A stretch of 64,000 bases of DNA from Marisa cornuarietis (GCA_004794655.1 SMMW01000005.1:1798001-1862000); one strand, 5' to 3'; shown: positions 13,796 through 26,974, counted from the first letter of the stretch. Notes: generated by a model not told the origin, from the letters alone. Translations and numbers: made by a program.

Positions 13796-15898
13796 TGATG
13801 CTTTAAACTAGAAAAGAAAAGTAAACTTCATTCCATTCTCTCTCTCTCTCTCTCTCATTTTTATCGTAAATCCTAAGGCTCCAGACAGAAATGGTGTAGA
13901 GTCTTTACACCCCTCCCTCACATTCCAGAATTGCACACGTGCGCGCGCAAAGCAATTCTTCGGTGACACAAATACTATTCTGCATGCGCGCTCGTATCTT
14001 GGAAGCGGAAGTAAATAATCACCACGGATGAACATAGGTATGTGCATGCACATGCACACACACACATTTACACATAATATGCACACGTGCGCACGCAAAA
14101 CATACCTCAATAATAGTGCGTAAACAGTACATGTACGCAAACAGTTGCAAGCACACACACAAAACGAGATGAGAGTCGTTCAGGAGAACAAGTCTACTCC
14201 CCTCTCAGTTTCTTTCAACCGATCCTGAGATGACAGCGCGTCTTGAAGTGTTGAAGTGACAGCAATGAAAGGCGCCTATGCGAGTACAGCTATGTCGAAC
14301 CAACATACACGACTCTCTTTCAGCTTGTCCGTCAGCTCTCTTTCCCAGCGACTTATCCACTACTTCGTCCGTCTACAAACATCATCCTTCATAATCTGTC
14401 AGCCAGTGCTGTAGTACCAGTGGGTTCCGCATTCTGGAATCTTCCTGTCTTACGAAAGAATATGGTGAGAGGGCCGGCGGGAGGAGTGGTTGCGCAGGCG
14501 GGAGGGAGGAGGAGGAGGAGATGGAGTGCGGGGTCTGTCTTTATCCTCCTCTGGCGCTCTCTGGTAGGTGGGAATCACCTGGCTATCCTAAGCTCTTTAG
14601 CAGGTGCGCAATCATCTCGCCTTACAACTGCCGGGGCAGATTGGCCACCGCTGCACCAAGTTAATCTCACCGCTTCGCAATCACGACGCGCCGAGAGGGG
14701 GCGCGCGCTCGCCTGCATCCCACACGTCAGGCATCTTATCCTGCACTCCTCACAAGCCTGGTCGAGCAAGTTTCGTCGTCGTCGTCCTCGTCGTCGTCAT
14801 CTTCCACATAAATCTCTCCCGTCTGACCCAGCCCTACTAGCACCGTGCACTCCGCGCTCTTGAAAGCTGAAACAAGCGACTGCCGACAGCAAAACGGGTG
14901 GCGGGTGCAGAGTCACGGTAGCCGGCTGTTCCTCGCTGTTAGTTATATTGCTTATATTTTAGGGGCACTTAGCTGGCTGCTGTGTGCTAGCTGCTAGTCT
15001 ACCCACCAATGGACATCCCGCCACGGACAGAAACACGTTGCTGAGTGCAAACTACTCATGTTTTCTAACATTTAAATATATTGTATAAATGTATAAGCTG
15101 TGCACCCGGTGCTACAACGCCAAGACGGTGCGGGGAGTCGGAGATGCGACTTGACCGACTCTTCCCACAGGTTTGCACGACGCATGTGTATACTGTCCTT
15201 TGTTGTTGACCTGTATGTTGTGATCAGCCTCGAACCCAAACCACAGCGTTAATTTATGCAGCAACTTTTGACGGGTACCTTCGGGCAAACAAGATAAAAA
15301 CACAAACACTTAAAAGGAATGAAATATATAGAAAGGAAGTAAAATTTAGATGTGTGCAAAACACATAAAAGTTGGGAGACTCAAACCCTTGACTTTAGAA
15401 AGGGGGAAAAATATGCACGTGGTTCGTCATTGCCGTTCAACACCTTCCCATCACGTGCGCAACAGTTAAGCTATTATCGTCAACTCGATCAGTCTGGGGG
15501 AGAAAATAAAGTCTATGACAGCCTTCACCTGCTGGTAACTCTACAACCAGTACGACACCAAGCTTCGCTTGCTTCTCATCCTATGACCGAGTCATAGGGG
15601 TGGGTGCATGGGGTGGTCGGGGTAGAGCTGTTCTTCTAGCAGTGCGGAATAACTGCGAGAGATAAAGAAAGTAGCATGCGAGGGGGTCGCATGAACAGGT
15701 AAAACATTGTGTCCAGGTTCACCGCTGTTCCCACCTATTGTTCGGGAGCTTTTGAACCGCTGGCCCAACCGAGGTGCTGGCGGATGCGAAGTGTACTGCA
15801 TGCAGGGTCAAGGCTGGGAAAGGTCATGACCGACTTAATCAGCTAGTCTTCGTTAACATTTTGACGCACGCCTACACAAGTTTGCACACAGATACCAG

Positions 15899-15927
15899 CG
15901 CGCGCGCGCACACACACACACACACAA
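15899..15927. repeat. (GC)n(AC)n microsatellite
   Basis: A GCGCGCGC run passes directly into an ACACAC run. Confidence 0.95.
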
Positions 15928-16695
15928 ACCAAAGAAAGACCCTCCCCTCTCAAAAAAAAAAAGTTTTTTTTTTAAAAAGCTGGCTCTTGCTTAATCTCTT
16001 GAACTTGAAAACCGATCCCTGGAACAGTGTTAAGCTCACTAACACACTTTCAATGGGTAAGTAAGTGATCCCTCCACCCTCCAAGAAAAAGGAAGAATAG
16101 GTAAAAGGGAAGCAAGCGGAAATTCGGCGCCTTTTTAATGGGCTTTCTTTCGCTCCCTAAAGCCGCCTGGAGGAAAGAAGTTGGGGTGGCGGGTGGGGGG
16201 GGGGGGAGAATGGGACTGCTGTGTGTGTCGGGAGAGGGGGGCGGGGAGGGAGCCGCAACGGTGAAAGAAAATGAAGCCTTGGAGTGGGCAAAAGTTTTTT
16301 AAAAAAAAGACTTCGCTGAAATGAAAGCCACGTGCAAGCCATCCAGTGAAGCCACACGTGCAGTCTCGTAGGAGAAAGGAGAGTACACGCTACACCCAAG
16401 CCACACTCTTGTTTCTCGTAAGTACCCCACCCCATCAGCGCTTTTGGGCGAGCACCCTGCTGTCGCCAGCCTGCCAGTCTGACCTCGCCAGGTAAACCGC
16501 GGACAGCTAGCTCCCATCACACAAAACGTCGGCGACGAGGAGGCAGACAAAATGAGAGGCGCCCGCAGGACCTCGCCAGGTAAACGCGAAAATTCCCTGC
16601 AGCATCACAACACGGCCGCGTATGTAGGGTCAAAGTTCACCATCATTCATGGAGCCAAAATCGCCCCCCCCCCAATATATATATATATATATATA

Positions 16696-17319
16696 GTGAT
16701 CTAGCACCTATCGCGGGGGTTAGGTTTCAGAGACCCCCACGATAGGTGAAAATCCGCGAAGTAGCAGCATTATATTTTATTATATATATATATATTAAGA
16801 CATTATAAACCCTTCCCACGCTCCTATAAACTTTGCCCACTCTCTTATTAACCTTTCCCACACTTATGAACACTTTATATGCTCTTAAACATTTTCTACA
16901 CTCTTAAACCTACTTAATTTTAACATATAAAATTCTCTATTGGTACATAGTGCTGTGGCTGTTTGCCTTCCATTCCATTAAAGCAGTAGTTTGCCGGGTA
17001 GTCTCACGTTGGCAAACTTGCGCGTTGCAGTGGCGTCCAGTACTGATTTTCCATTGTGTACAGTACGATATTCATCCGCTGATGAAATACCTGTACATAC
17101 TGTACTTGTTTCGATTTAATATTCTTTTAATATGTTTGAATTAATATTTTAAATACTTTTGATATTGTTTTAATTTAAAATCAAATATATATTATATAAA
17201 TACCTGTCTACCGCAAGATCCCGCGATACAGCTAAAAGTCAGAATTATATATATTGTTTAAAAACCTGCAGCACAGTGAAGCCGCAATAAGTGAGCCGCG
17301 ATATCGAGAGGGACGACTG
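16696..17319. mobile_element. Tc1/mariner-superfamily (Tigger/pogo-like) non-autonomous element
   Basis: The right end, read on the minus strand, is CAGTCGTCCCTCTCGATATCG next to a TA. The left end carries CACCTATCGCGGGGGTTAGG and ACCCCCACGATAGGTGAAAA followed by TCCGCGAAGTAGCAGC. This 'cgcggg...gataggtgaa...cgcgaagta' arrangement is a familiar end of Tigger/pogo-like elements in animal genomes (established knowledge, from memory). The interior includes degenerate ~20-bp tandem units with TTCCCAC and TTATAAAC (about 16800-16915). The inverted repeats are degenerate, so exact limits are approximate. Confidence 0.65.
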
Positions 17320-18518
17320 TATATTATTTTTCTCTCCTGCATCCCAACACCTGAACGTAAATCTTCCATGGATGGATGGATGATCTGCCGCTGCGCTCGT
17401 TTGGTTTCCGCGGTAAAGTGATCTCACTGAAACGGCCAGATCTTGGCTGCTCTGAGATCGACTCGAAACGTAATTAAACGAAATGACAATCAGCTGTTTA
17501 CAAATTGTGCATGCTCATTAAGACCGCTCATTAAGATCAGTTGCAGAAATGTCGAGTTACAGAAATTTCGTCTCTGATTTTGGGTCTCGGGTACGATCCC
17601 ATTGAACAGAAGGTAGAGGAGCCGAACAGACTGAACAAAGGGGAGTTGGGCGTATGTAGAGTTGTGTCTACCCAAGACAGTTTTCCAGGGATGTGTGAGG
17701 AGGACGCCAACGTGGCAAACAGAAGATCACGTAGTGATTGTCCAACATCAAGGAGTGGACAGGCCGCCAGATGGGACACCGACTGAACGGGGCGCAGAAC
17801 AGATCCGACTGGCACACCTTCACCATTGCTGCGTCTCGTCATGTCCCCCCTCCCCCACCACTACCACGACTGGTTGCAGATAAGGAATAAAAAGAGTTGA
17901 GGGCCATTTATTAAATGCGTTTAATGAACCGGGTGCAATTATTATTTTAGTTTTTTTTTCTTTTAATCGGTCAAAACTTTGTAAAGTCACGTGAAAAAAT
18001 TTGAAGGTCTGTCCAGTTTTGATGAGACACACTGGTTGAATGGAACGTCGACTGCTCTCCCCCTGCACTCAAATTTGTTCCCAGATCGGATTTGCTTCAT
18101 TGCATATAAACTTTCAGCGATCAGTTCGGAAGAAACCAGACTGAGTGGTGAAAATGTTTTAGTGGTTGTGAGGTGAAAATGGAGGTGTTTGTTTACCAGA
18201 AACTGGGTTCTACTTCTGCAGCAGTACGCATAGCAGTACCACTCATCTACATACACCTGTATATGTCATACAAAGACGTCAAATTACATGACATTGTCAC
18301 CGACAGCTGTTCCTCCCGCTCTCTCTCTCATCTGTATCATCCTCACATCTCTGATCCCCTTTGAAGTCACGTCTTCTTCATCATCCACTCAGTCAGGTGC
18401 ATCCATGTGTAACTACAAGAATGTGTACAGTTAAAGTTGTCCTTTACGGCCACTGAAAAAGACACATAGAATGGAGCAGGTAGGGGGTGATGGTGATGGA
18501 AATAAGTGCAGTACTTAC

Positions 18519-18576
18519 ATTTTATGAGCTTGACTACGTCGATGTGGTTGCATTTGGTAACCAGCGTTCCGTTCAC
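18519..18576 (-). CDS. ARHGEF11/12: PDZ-RhoGEF exon 5, C-terminal part of PDZ domain
   Basis: This 58-nt exon (acceptor TTTACAG|, donor AAAAT|GTAAGT) codes VNGTLVTKCNHIDVVKLIK plus one base. It contains strand E and helix B. The first residue of helix B is the histidine of NHIDVV, the hallmark of class I PDZ pockets that accept a Ser/Thr-X-hydrophobic C-terminus. The exon ends in phase 1. The final PDZ strand (in relatives a G-(S/A)-Y-V-A-L-T type strand) should start the next exon, which I could not find between 1 and 18518. Intron 4, between exons 4 and 5, is about 6 kb. Confidence 0.95.
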
Positions 18577-18862
18577 CTGTAAAGATCAAAGCCAGCAAAA
18601 CTTCAGCGACGAACAGCAACAAGCACAAGCCCTTGCTGTGCCAGGCATTGTGGGCTAAATTAAGCACAGCGCCTGCTGAAATAGCTTCCAGCAACTCGCC
18701 TTTAAAGACAAAGCCACAGGGAAGGGAGGTAGGAGAATTGGGTAGAAAGAAAGGGAGGAAGGAGGTAGTGAAAAACAAGCCAGTCGTATACTTTTTAAGG
18801 GCGCAACTAAACAGAGACTGAGAGAGAAAAAAAACGAAGAGGAAAAGTGCGATTGAAAACAA

Positions 18863-18976
18863 CGATGATGATGATGATTGTGGCAGTGGCGGTTAGGGTG
18901 AGAGTGGCAGTGACGACGACGATTATTGTGATGGTGGTGGCGATTGTGGCAGTGATGATAATAATGATGCAAAAAA
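18863..18976. repeat. Imperfect GAT/GTG triplet-rich tract
   Basis: Starts with GATGATGATGATGATTGTG, then repeated GTGGCAGTG(G/A)CG, GACGACGACGAT and GATGGTGGTGG. Derived from degenerate triplet repeats. Confidence 0.8.
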
Positions 18977-19379
18977 TGTGTTAGTAGTGGTGGTGATAAT
19001 GAGAATGATGACATCTCAACAGTGTATGTCAATCTAAATACTTTTTGCAAAATGATAAAAAAAAACTATCCAAGTAGCACTTAAGACCATGATGTCTGAC
19101 AAAACCATCTACAACGGCAGGCCTTGAGCCCTTGGTTGCATGAAAGCAGAAATGTGCTTTTAGTCAATATTTGTGCGTAGACTTTTTTTCTTTTGTTGGT
19201 ATCAGTACTCGTGAGATATGCCACCATGCTTCAAATGATTGCATGTGTTGAACTGTACTGTCAGAATGACTTACAATGCTTCTCTGCTCTAAGAGGTTAA
19301 CAGTTGCTGCAAAAATCTTAATACGCATTTGAGTCAAATAACATCATTTATTCTTTTTTTAAAACATAGCATCAAGCTC

Positions 19380-19665
19380 TCAACTCTATGCTATGGATTC
19401 TTTGAAGGCTTCTCCTCCTACTACTTTACTGAAATCTTGTCTGTCCACACTCCTGCCTGAAGATGAAATCTCAGCATTCTTTCTCTCCCTCCCACAAAGA
19501 CAGTCACATACCGACAAGGGACATTCTCCCACTGTGCTGCTAAGCATTGGAACTCTCTTCCACATCACATTCGCCACTCTGACTCCAAGGCTACATAAAA
19601 ACGGTTTCTGAAAACATATCTTTTAAGAAAGTACTATCCCTGAATTACTATTCTAACTCCCTTGC
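19380..19665 (+). mobile_element. LINE 3' end fragment (L2/CR1-like)
   Basis: One frame reads HWNSLPHHIRHSDSKAT, a stop, then KRFLKTYLLRKYYP and a stop (about 19549-19641). A W-N-SLP-H-R-S motif followed by F-LKT-L-RK-Y is the usual C-terminus of L2/CR1-clade reverse transcriptase ORFs. It is 5'-truncated and interrupted. It lies in the intron between PDZ exons 4 and 5, in antisense orientation to the host gene. Confidence 0.75.
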
Positions 19666-22600
19666 AATACTGTCAGTCATGCTAAGCATCATGTAATGAC
19701 TTCATCTCACACTGTTTACAGTATTTATATCCCTTCATACCTCCATCCCTTGCTTTACATTCTACTCTTGTATCTCATCTTTATGTAATTCAGTGTGTCT
19801 ATACATATCTCACTGTCCACTGTCTCTTTCATTTATCATTATTGGTCTGCGCAGAGAGTGCAATCTATCTTGCTCATGTTGACACACCCAAAAGCACACC
19901 GAATGTGCCGTTGCATACATTCCCCGGCATACCTGGGTGAGCTAAAATCTCACTGTCCTACATAAATATTTAACAAATTTACACAGACATCAGTGAATGA
20001 TGTTGGCTTTCGTTAAGCATTTGTTGTAAAAGCCTGGCTCCACTGTTAACATTGCTTCAAAAACTTGTTTTGATGTCTGTATTTGTTACGCATTAAAACG
20101 TATGAATGCGCGCATGCACGAACACAAACACACACCACCAACAACAACAACACAAAACATGTCAAAGTTACCACCCAAACACTAGAAACCTAACAAATTT
20201 ACGATGGTAACAATGGTAGAGAACCTACTCAATAACACTATGGCAGTGGCATCCAATCTACTTACCGCCGTGCGATCTCTCTAACCAAGCCACGAATAAA
20301 TTATCGGATGTTTGTTTCATCCCACACCCCTAGACCCGACACTGAGCAGACGACAGGTGACTGTAACAACGCTGCCACCAGCCACAGCGCTCACACCAGA
20401 TTCCTGTTGTTGTTGTCGGGGAAGGCCCGCAACTCCCACCTGTTTCCTCGTCAGCCAGGCAGCGCTACATGCCCTTGGCCTGCCTAACGAACTTCAGTAC
20501 TTGACAGCAGATTTATCTCTGCAGATCTTCCTTCCTCCTACTCATACGTGTGTGTGTGTGTGTGCACAAGACTATATGTTCAACACCAACAAATCTTTGT
20601 GTTAACATTTTTCATCAACCTAAAATCTTTTTATCGTTGTCTTCCTCGACCTCTAACCTCCTTACGGATGCGGCGAAGGGTACAGAAAGGCAGGCGACTG
20701 AGTAATGTGTGTGCTGTTGTTCGTTTCCTATGCCTCGTTTTCTGGCTGTTGGGTGACACTGACGTACAGCCCAACGCCATGCTTTTGCTGACCTGCCCAC
20801 ACACACAGACACACATCTCAGCATCACCGTCGTTATCTGCCGTCGCCGCCCACGAAAAACACCAACAGAGGGTAGGCGGCTTCTAGAAACAAGAAGCACA
20901 TGCCCTGACATGTGATGCTTTCAAACCGCAACATCAGCATCAATCAACCAATTGGAATTAACTCTTTCTGACCCTCTTCGTAGCCTCCATCCCCTCCCAC
21001 GACAAGAAAACAAATAAACAAACCACTTTAAAGAAGAAGCCCTCTCCGACGCGTGGCAAGAGCTTGGCGCTGTTTCATCAGGAAGTTTCGACATTTCTCA
21101 ACTTCTTAACTTACTGCTTCTGCTTCGCAGTCATTCTGACCTGAATAAATCTTAACTAGCGCCCGATGGCAATGCTAAGCAGAGAGGTTTTATTATTTCC
21201 CCCTCCCAGGCGTACTGACATGTTCAGAAGTCTATTATCCACGTAATATACAATGTAAAATCTATGTGGCACCAAAATTATACATATGTGTGTACACACA
21301 ATAAAATTATACTGAACGAATAAATGTACCTATATATCTGTACATACGCATGCGTGCGAGCACAAACACAGACGAGAGAAACATAAGACTAGCAGGGCTG
21401 TAGTCCTGAAGTTGGGCCAACACAAGGCTTGGTTACAGCTCTTTCTCTCTCTCACAAGTACACATTTGTTCAGTCTAAACGGGGACACGCTTAAGAAAGA
21501 TAAATCACATGATCATACTATGACTTAATACGAAGATGGAAAACATTTCTGTTTCTTAAAAGACGGTGTCCAGAGCGCAAACGAATTCATCCTCCTCAAC
21601 CTCCGACATTTCAACTATTTACACGCTTTAATTTTCGACGTCTGCACCTAATGTTACCTTGGAAGTGGTGGACGAGTGGAGAGTATTGGTGGTGTTCTAA
21701 GGCGAGCCAGCAGCTAACGCCACCTGGCAGGAAAACATCTTAGTCCTGAGCTTAGGCACAGAAAGATGAGCGTGTTGTTTTTGAGATCTCAGCGTCAAGT
21801 ATGGGACCGAGCGGGCCAGCAACATGCAGACAGGTGGGTGAAGTAAAAGGACAAGCGAGGGTCAACGACTGCCAAGACAGACTACAAACAACTATGAGAA
21901 TGGATGCGGGGTGGGGGGAGTGAGCTGGACTGTGGGTCAGTACCTTGACCCGCTCCACGCTGACGCCAATAGGGTAGTGTTCCAACCCCCACATCCCCTC
22001 CAAACACGCAGCCCCCTTCCCCACCTTGCTGTAGCCTGACCTCCTTTCGCTCGGGCGACATCAACACCTGAGTCAGCTGGGCGGAGAGGTCTATCACAGG
22101 TGATTGGCAACTGCGCACTGCTGGGGCCCTTTCCATATGGAACCCGCTTCCCCGCCACCACCACCCCCCAACACACACCTAGCCTCCCTCCTCGAAGTTT
22201 AAGGTGCCTGTGTCGCCGGGGATCGCCTGACATCACGGTAGAGGTTCGAATCTTCAAAGCCTGCCACAACTTTTCAAGCTGTAGGTGCAGGTGAAAAGTT
22301 ACCACAAACACAATTGCCCGTCCACTCATCGTCAGCCACACTCAGTACAAACTCTTCGTGAAATAACTGCACCGGAAACTAATCCCTTGCCAAGGAGAGG
22401 GTACTTCTGGAAGCCGAGTGGTAACGGCCGCAACAGCTCCACTACCTGAATAAAAGCACGAGGAAAAGAATAAGGTGGATGAAGTAAGGGTGGGTCGAAG
22501 GGTCGTTCCCGGAGGTTTTTTAAAACCAAAACTTCTTCCACCTGTTTGTGGGTTTCTCTTGGTTCATGGGCCACAAGTGGTTTCAGGTCCTGCTCGTGCC

Positions 22601-24639
22601 AATCTCTCCCCCTCCCCGCACTCTCCAGCCCCGATACAAAAACATACTGCCATGCGAGCGTTTTACCATGTTCACGCCTTCTCTCCTCCTCCTCCCCCAT
22701 CCTGCCCCATGATCACACAGCTACTTTCTTTCCCGATAAATAATAGAGATTACTCCAGGACGTTTGTAAATATATTTTTTTACCACTGCTTTTGTACATT
22801 TTCACTCTCTTTGACATTATGTTATGCTTATTATCACTTTTTTGTACTTAGTTAATTATTTAGCCTGTTTCCCCTGTAAAGGGCGAGAGCTAAATGGAAA
22901 AAAGCATGTTTTGCTTATTTTACCTCTCGACAGCAGAATCTAACAAGCCACGGCAAGATGGCGAAACAGACACTGGACGTCAGTACGCACGAACTTGATT
23001 CGTCGTGTGGTACGCATGAAAGGAGGGAGGGTGGGAGAAGACTGATGTAGTACCTCAGCTGGAAAGGTGAGCAGGTCGCATGACGAAACCCTCTCCCTGC
23101 CCCGTCACCAGCACTTCACACGTGTCACCAACGGGTTCACATACATCCACACACCCAATCACACACACTTATGCAACTCACGAAAATTGAAAAAAAAAAA
23201 GTAAACAGCAGGGAGATGGGATGAGAGGGTACAGTGCACCCACACACTGTCAATGGACTCCTACGTCGTTAAACCAGGACCGGTTGCTGAACGGGACCGC
23301 ACTTCACCCTCCCCTCAAACCGAAATGCCGCCGTTGCTCCCTCATCTAATTCTTACCAAATATACCCAGCAGCACAGTAGCAACCACACTATTTTTATGC
23401 CCTTCCGTCAGTCATTTGTCCCTTGACTGGTCGTTGTGGGGGGGGGGGCAGGTAAAGAGGGAAAAGGATAGACGCGGCGTCTGACAAGTGTGCAGCAGGT
23501 CCTGTACAGGACGACCAGTCCAGTCTTTGACGTTCGTAAACCAGTTCTTTCTCTGGCCATTGCGGCGTCGACCACCCTCCAAGGTACTTTGAAAGACGGT
23601 GTCATGCCGGGTCACATGGCCAAACCTGACCTGCTTATACCGTTTCCCTGTTGTAGAGGTTCCTGGTGTTCTATGAGTGCACGGTACTATATATTATGTC
23701 CTTGGTTATAATTATGTTCTCTGAACGAGATCCCCAGTAGCCTCCTCGGACACTTGTTTTTGAATACCTCTCTGTATTGGCAAGCATGGTCTACATTTAA
23801 CATCCATACAGCAGGATTGGTACTACGGGGAACTTGTACAAATTTATACTATGTACAGAACCTGATGTCATGCTGCTCCCGACCTTGCCCAGCCTTGCTA
23901 TTGTCGCTAGCCGCCCCTACCCCCAACAAAAGCTGCTCTGCTGCTGCAGAATTGTCAAAACAAAATACCAACGTAATAGATGCTAGTGACCAAGCTGGGT
24001 GTGCATGTCATCTGTGTCCAGAGGCGGCTGACGACAGCTTGCCTTAATGAGGTCAACGATCGCTCCAGGTGATTTACACCAGGTGGGTCGTTTAGTGCTG
24101 TCCTGAGGCGGCCAGTTTCGAAGAGAAACGTTGTTGAAAGCAGTTCAACTGTGCACCCTGTGCACCCAAATTCAACACACGTACAAACACAGGCACACAT
24201 ACTGATAAGACAAGAGACACCAAGTAATAGGGGGAAGGGGAGAAAGAGAATCTATAAGGGCTACACAAATCTGCCTGCTTCTGGAATTTCAAGTACACTC
24301 ATAAAATATGCACACATCTCTTACTCTTGTGTGTGTATGTGTGTGTGCATGCACACCTGTCCATATGTACATCTGTACATGTGAGTCCCATAAATATCAC
24401 AGCACAGCATTCAATCATTTGCATATATTTGTATTGATCTTGTTTCTGTCAGACATCATTGTCATTTAGCTCCACTCCAAAATGGAAAATGCATTTTATG
24501 ATTTCAACAATTATGATCCTCACTGGAGAGACACGTATAATTGTGCTCTACTGCAAGTGAGGCATATCTCAAAACATTGCTTGAACCACTTTAGCAACTA
24601 CATAAATCAAAGATTCCCATGATACCTAAGAATACTTAC

Positions 24640-24689
24640 CTTAACAATGCGATCATCCTTCTGAACACCAGCTTTAGCAGCTGCTCCCT
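24640..24689 (-). CDS. ARHGEF11/12: PDZ-RhoGEF exon 4, middle of PDZ domain
   Basis: This 50-nt exon (acceptor ATTTCAG|, donor GTTAAG|GTAAG) first completes a glutamate codon, then codes GAAAKAGVQKDDRIVK and ends in phase 0. It contains helix A (GAAAKAG) and strand D (DRIVK). This is the usual 'gly-ala-ala, ala-gly-val, gly-asp-arg-ile' stretch of PDZ domains, with QKDD in place of the common GD turn. The family places strand E (VNGTLV) immediately after it, which is what exon 5 supplies. Confidence 0.95.
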
Positions 24690-25503
24690 CTGAAATGTAT
24701 TGCAATAAATTTTATACCTGAAATTAATTACTACTACACTGGGTATTAGGACAGTAAGCAAAATTTTAACAGGGCAGCATGCACAAACCCCTGAGTTATT
24801 TTATAGATCTACCTGTATGCTCACATTTTCACACATAAACACAAAGCATGCACCCATAAACTGAGAATATCAAATATGGGCCTGCAAGAAAAGAAGCAGC
24901 CGAGTGAAGGGCAACTACTCCGGAGTAGCCTAGCACATTTTATAAGCACCAGTTACCTAACTTCAAATGCTGAACATTTTCACACCGAAGCAGTAATATA
25001 GTGTATCGTGCTATCTTTAATGAAAGAAAAAATGTAAAAATGTAAAAACCAGGATAAAGAAAAAGAAACAAAAACAGTTTCCTGCATAGTGTTGTACATT
25101 AAGTTGTATTATTGACAGGAGTCACAGCCTGCTTTTCATGAAATAATAACATATCAACAAGAAAGGGGTTTAATTGCTAATGCCCTAATACAATGCCCTT
25201 TACTTCTATAAATGCCCAGGAATCAACAAACACGTCCCCTACACACACACACACACACACAGAGAATTAGTAATAGTAAAGATAATACAACTGATAATAA
25301 GCCTCCAAAATCCAATATTACAGGTGAAAAGTCTTCTCTTTCATATACTCTACCATTCATTTTAAAACAAATGTCAAAAACATTATAATCTGTCAGAAAG
25401 AAGGGATAAAGCAAATCAAGATTACAATATAAAAAAAGGAAAGGCAAAGTGACTGGCATTAATAAAGGGTAGCAATGTGGTAAATGAGGTCATAATATAT
25501 TAC
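24690..25503 (-). other. Intron between PDZ exons 4 and 3
   Basis: AT-rich, about 0.8 kb, with the AC microsatellite at 25241-25261. Nothing else seen. Confidence 0.9.
25241..25261. repeat. (AC)n microsatellite
   Basis: Perfect AC run of about 10 units in the intron between exons 3 and 4. Confidence 0.95.
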
Positions 25504-25608
25504 CAGGCTTGACAGATGCCACATAGACAGGATTGTCACCACTAACTGTTAAACCATAGCCTTTCTCATCCTTCTGGATAATGACACAGCGCTGAACCAG
25601 TCCCACTC
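25504..25608 (-). CDS. ARHGEF11/12: PDZ-RhoGEF exon 3, N-terminal half of PDZ domain
   Basis: This 105-nt exon (acceptor TATGCAG|, donor AAGCCTG|GTAATA) codes GVGLVQRCVIIQKDEKG, then YGLTVSGDNPVYVASVKP. It carries strand A (CVIIQKD), the carboxylate-binding loop YGLT that takes the place of the canonical GLGF motif, strand B (LTVSGD) and strand C (YVASVKP). The flanking GLVQRCVIIQKD string is diagnostic of the LARG/PDZ-RhoGEF PDZ rather than of PDZ domains in general. In the isoform from exon 1a these are about residues 74-109. Entry and exit phases fit exons 2 and 4. Confidence 0.95.
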
Positions 25609-25773
25609 CTGCATAAAAAACATACTATTAATACTATTACACTTTCAGAAATGGCTAGCATTTTTATTGCTGCTGACAAAATTTTGCTCTAGTGCAAGTG
25701 AGAATGCGACTGACCAAAAAGAATAATAATAATAAAAACTGAGGAATATGGGCGAAACCATGGTTCAACCCAC

Positions 25774-25829
25774 CTGAGCCATCCCAGTCATCTCGCTTTA
25801 ACTCATTCTTGTCACTCAAACTGGATAGT
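25774..25829 (-). CDS. ARHGEF11/12: PDZ-RhoGEF exon 2, linker before PDZ
   Basis: This 56-nt exon lies between acceptor TTACAG| and donor CTCAG|GTGGG. It opens with one base that completes an arginine codon and closes with one base of a glycine codon. It codes LSSLSDKNELKRDDWDGS, a polar, acidic and serine-rich linker. The LSSLS motif is shared with the N-terminal part of vertebrate ARHGEF11, just ahead of its PDZ domain. Both alternative start exons splice into it without changing frame, so it is the first constitutive coding exon. Confidence 0.88.
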
Positions 25830-26820
25830 CTGTAACAGAAAAAAGAAAAAGATTTTACTCTGTGTTTTAGTGGTAAGAAGCACTATTTTGCAAGAATGGA
25901 AGCAAATGTCCCTGATTAAGCTGTACAATCAAAAAGTAACAGAAATCGAGAAAAAAGCTAAGCATTTCACCAGGAAAATCAGTCCGTAGTCAACACTTTC
26001 ACAGTTGCATCAGCCTGTCAACAACTGCCTTATATGACATATTTGCCACACTCTATGCAAGAAGTGCAATATCAGAAGATATGTGGAATGAAACACTGAT
26101 GCATCGATTCCAAAAGTAGTCTGACAATGCTAAGTTTTAATCAATACCCTTTCATCGAGTTTCTCCAAAAAAAAACCCACTATGATTCAAGCTGTGGCAA
26201 ACCAGAGAACAAATCCAAGTAATTTAGATGTACTGGAACAAGTCTCTCTCTCTCTCTCACACACACAAAAACTGTAAATCGATGAAAAAAAATACCAGAC
26301 ATAATGTTAGACATTATGCTTTGATTCCACAATTTGTTTAGCATTCTAGCATGCACCAGGTTCTGGATTAGCTTGTTTTGTACATGAATCAGATGGTGGT
26401 GAGAGAGGAGAGTATGTTGTAAGGAAAAGTGAGGTGGCAGGCAATAAACATCTGTCCAGTTGATTGACTTTTTCAATGTACTTCACAAAAGTTCTTAAAT
26501 AGTAAAGGAATTTTTTTCTGAGGTTTAAAGGCAATCTGTAGCCTGCTTGGCTTCACATCTAACGCTCAGAGCCAGTCTCTCTCATCAGGCTAGGTCAGCC
26601 TGCTTCTGTTTAGCAGACAGCCTCTGTCCAAGAAAAACAACTCTAGCAGACTACCTATTCAATTTTGTATTCCTGAACATTCTACAATGCAAGCAAAACT
26701 GTCTCCAATTTTTTACAATATACAAAGAATGTCAAGGAACATTGAGGAATGTGGCACGGAAATGAGAAGTCAGCATGTGTTACTGAAATATCATTTTGCT
26801 TCATTAAAGCCTTTTGCAAA

Positions 26821-26974
26821 ATGCCCTCATTTTCATTTGATTAATTTTTACCTTTATGCTTCCACTCTCCTATATTATCTTTTTCTCAATCACTCAAATG
26901 CCCTCTCTTTTGATTTACTTATTTTTATCTTTTATGCTTCCACTCTCCTATATTCTCTTCTTCTCTGTCAATTA
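26821..26974. repeat. Tandem duplication, period 77 bp
   Basis: ATGCCCTC at 26821 and 26898 start two copies that both contain TTATGCTTCCACTCTCCTAT. Copies diverge by several substitutions and small indels. Confidence 0.85.

Larger units (their letters stand above)
10221..18518. other. Intronic DNA left of PDZ exon 5, no supported exon
   Basis: Holds the hAT MITE, the 13.6-kb SINE, the Tigger-like element, TC runs (10806-10824, 13841-13858), GGA and GTC triplet runs (14505-14522, 14775-14800) and a G run (16192-16207). Several 60-150 codon frames exist, none with recognisable protein sequence. No exon continuing the PDZ domain was recognised. Confidence 0.6.
18577..24639 (-). other. Intron between PDZ exons 5 and 4
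   Basis: Flanked by consensus splice sites. Contains the triplet-rich tract, the LINE 3' end at 19.4-19.7 kb, and GT/AC-rich short repeats (20549-20565, 24331-24353). An exon-like stretch on the minus strand at about 22.1-21.95 kb is discussed as a finding. Confidence 0.85.
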
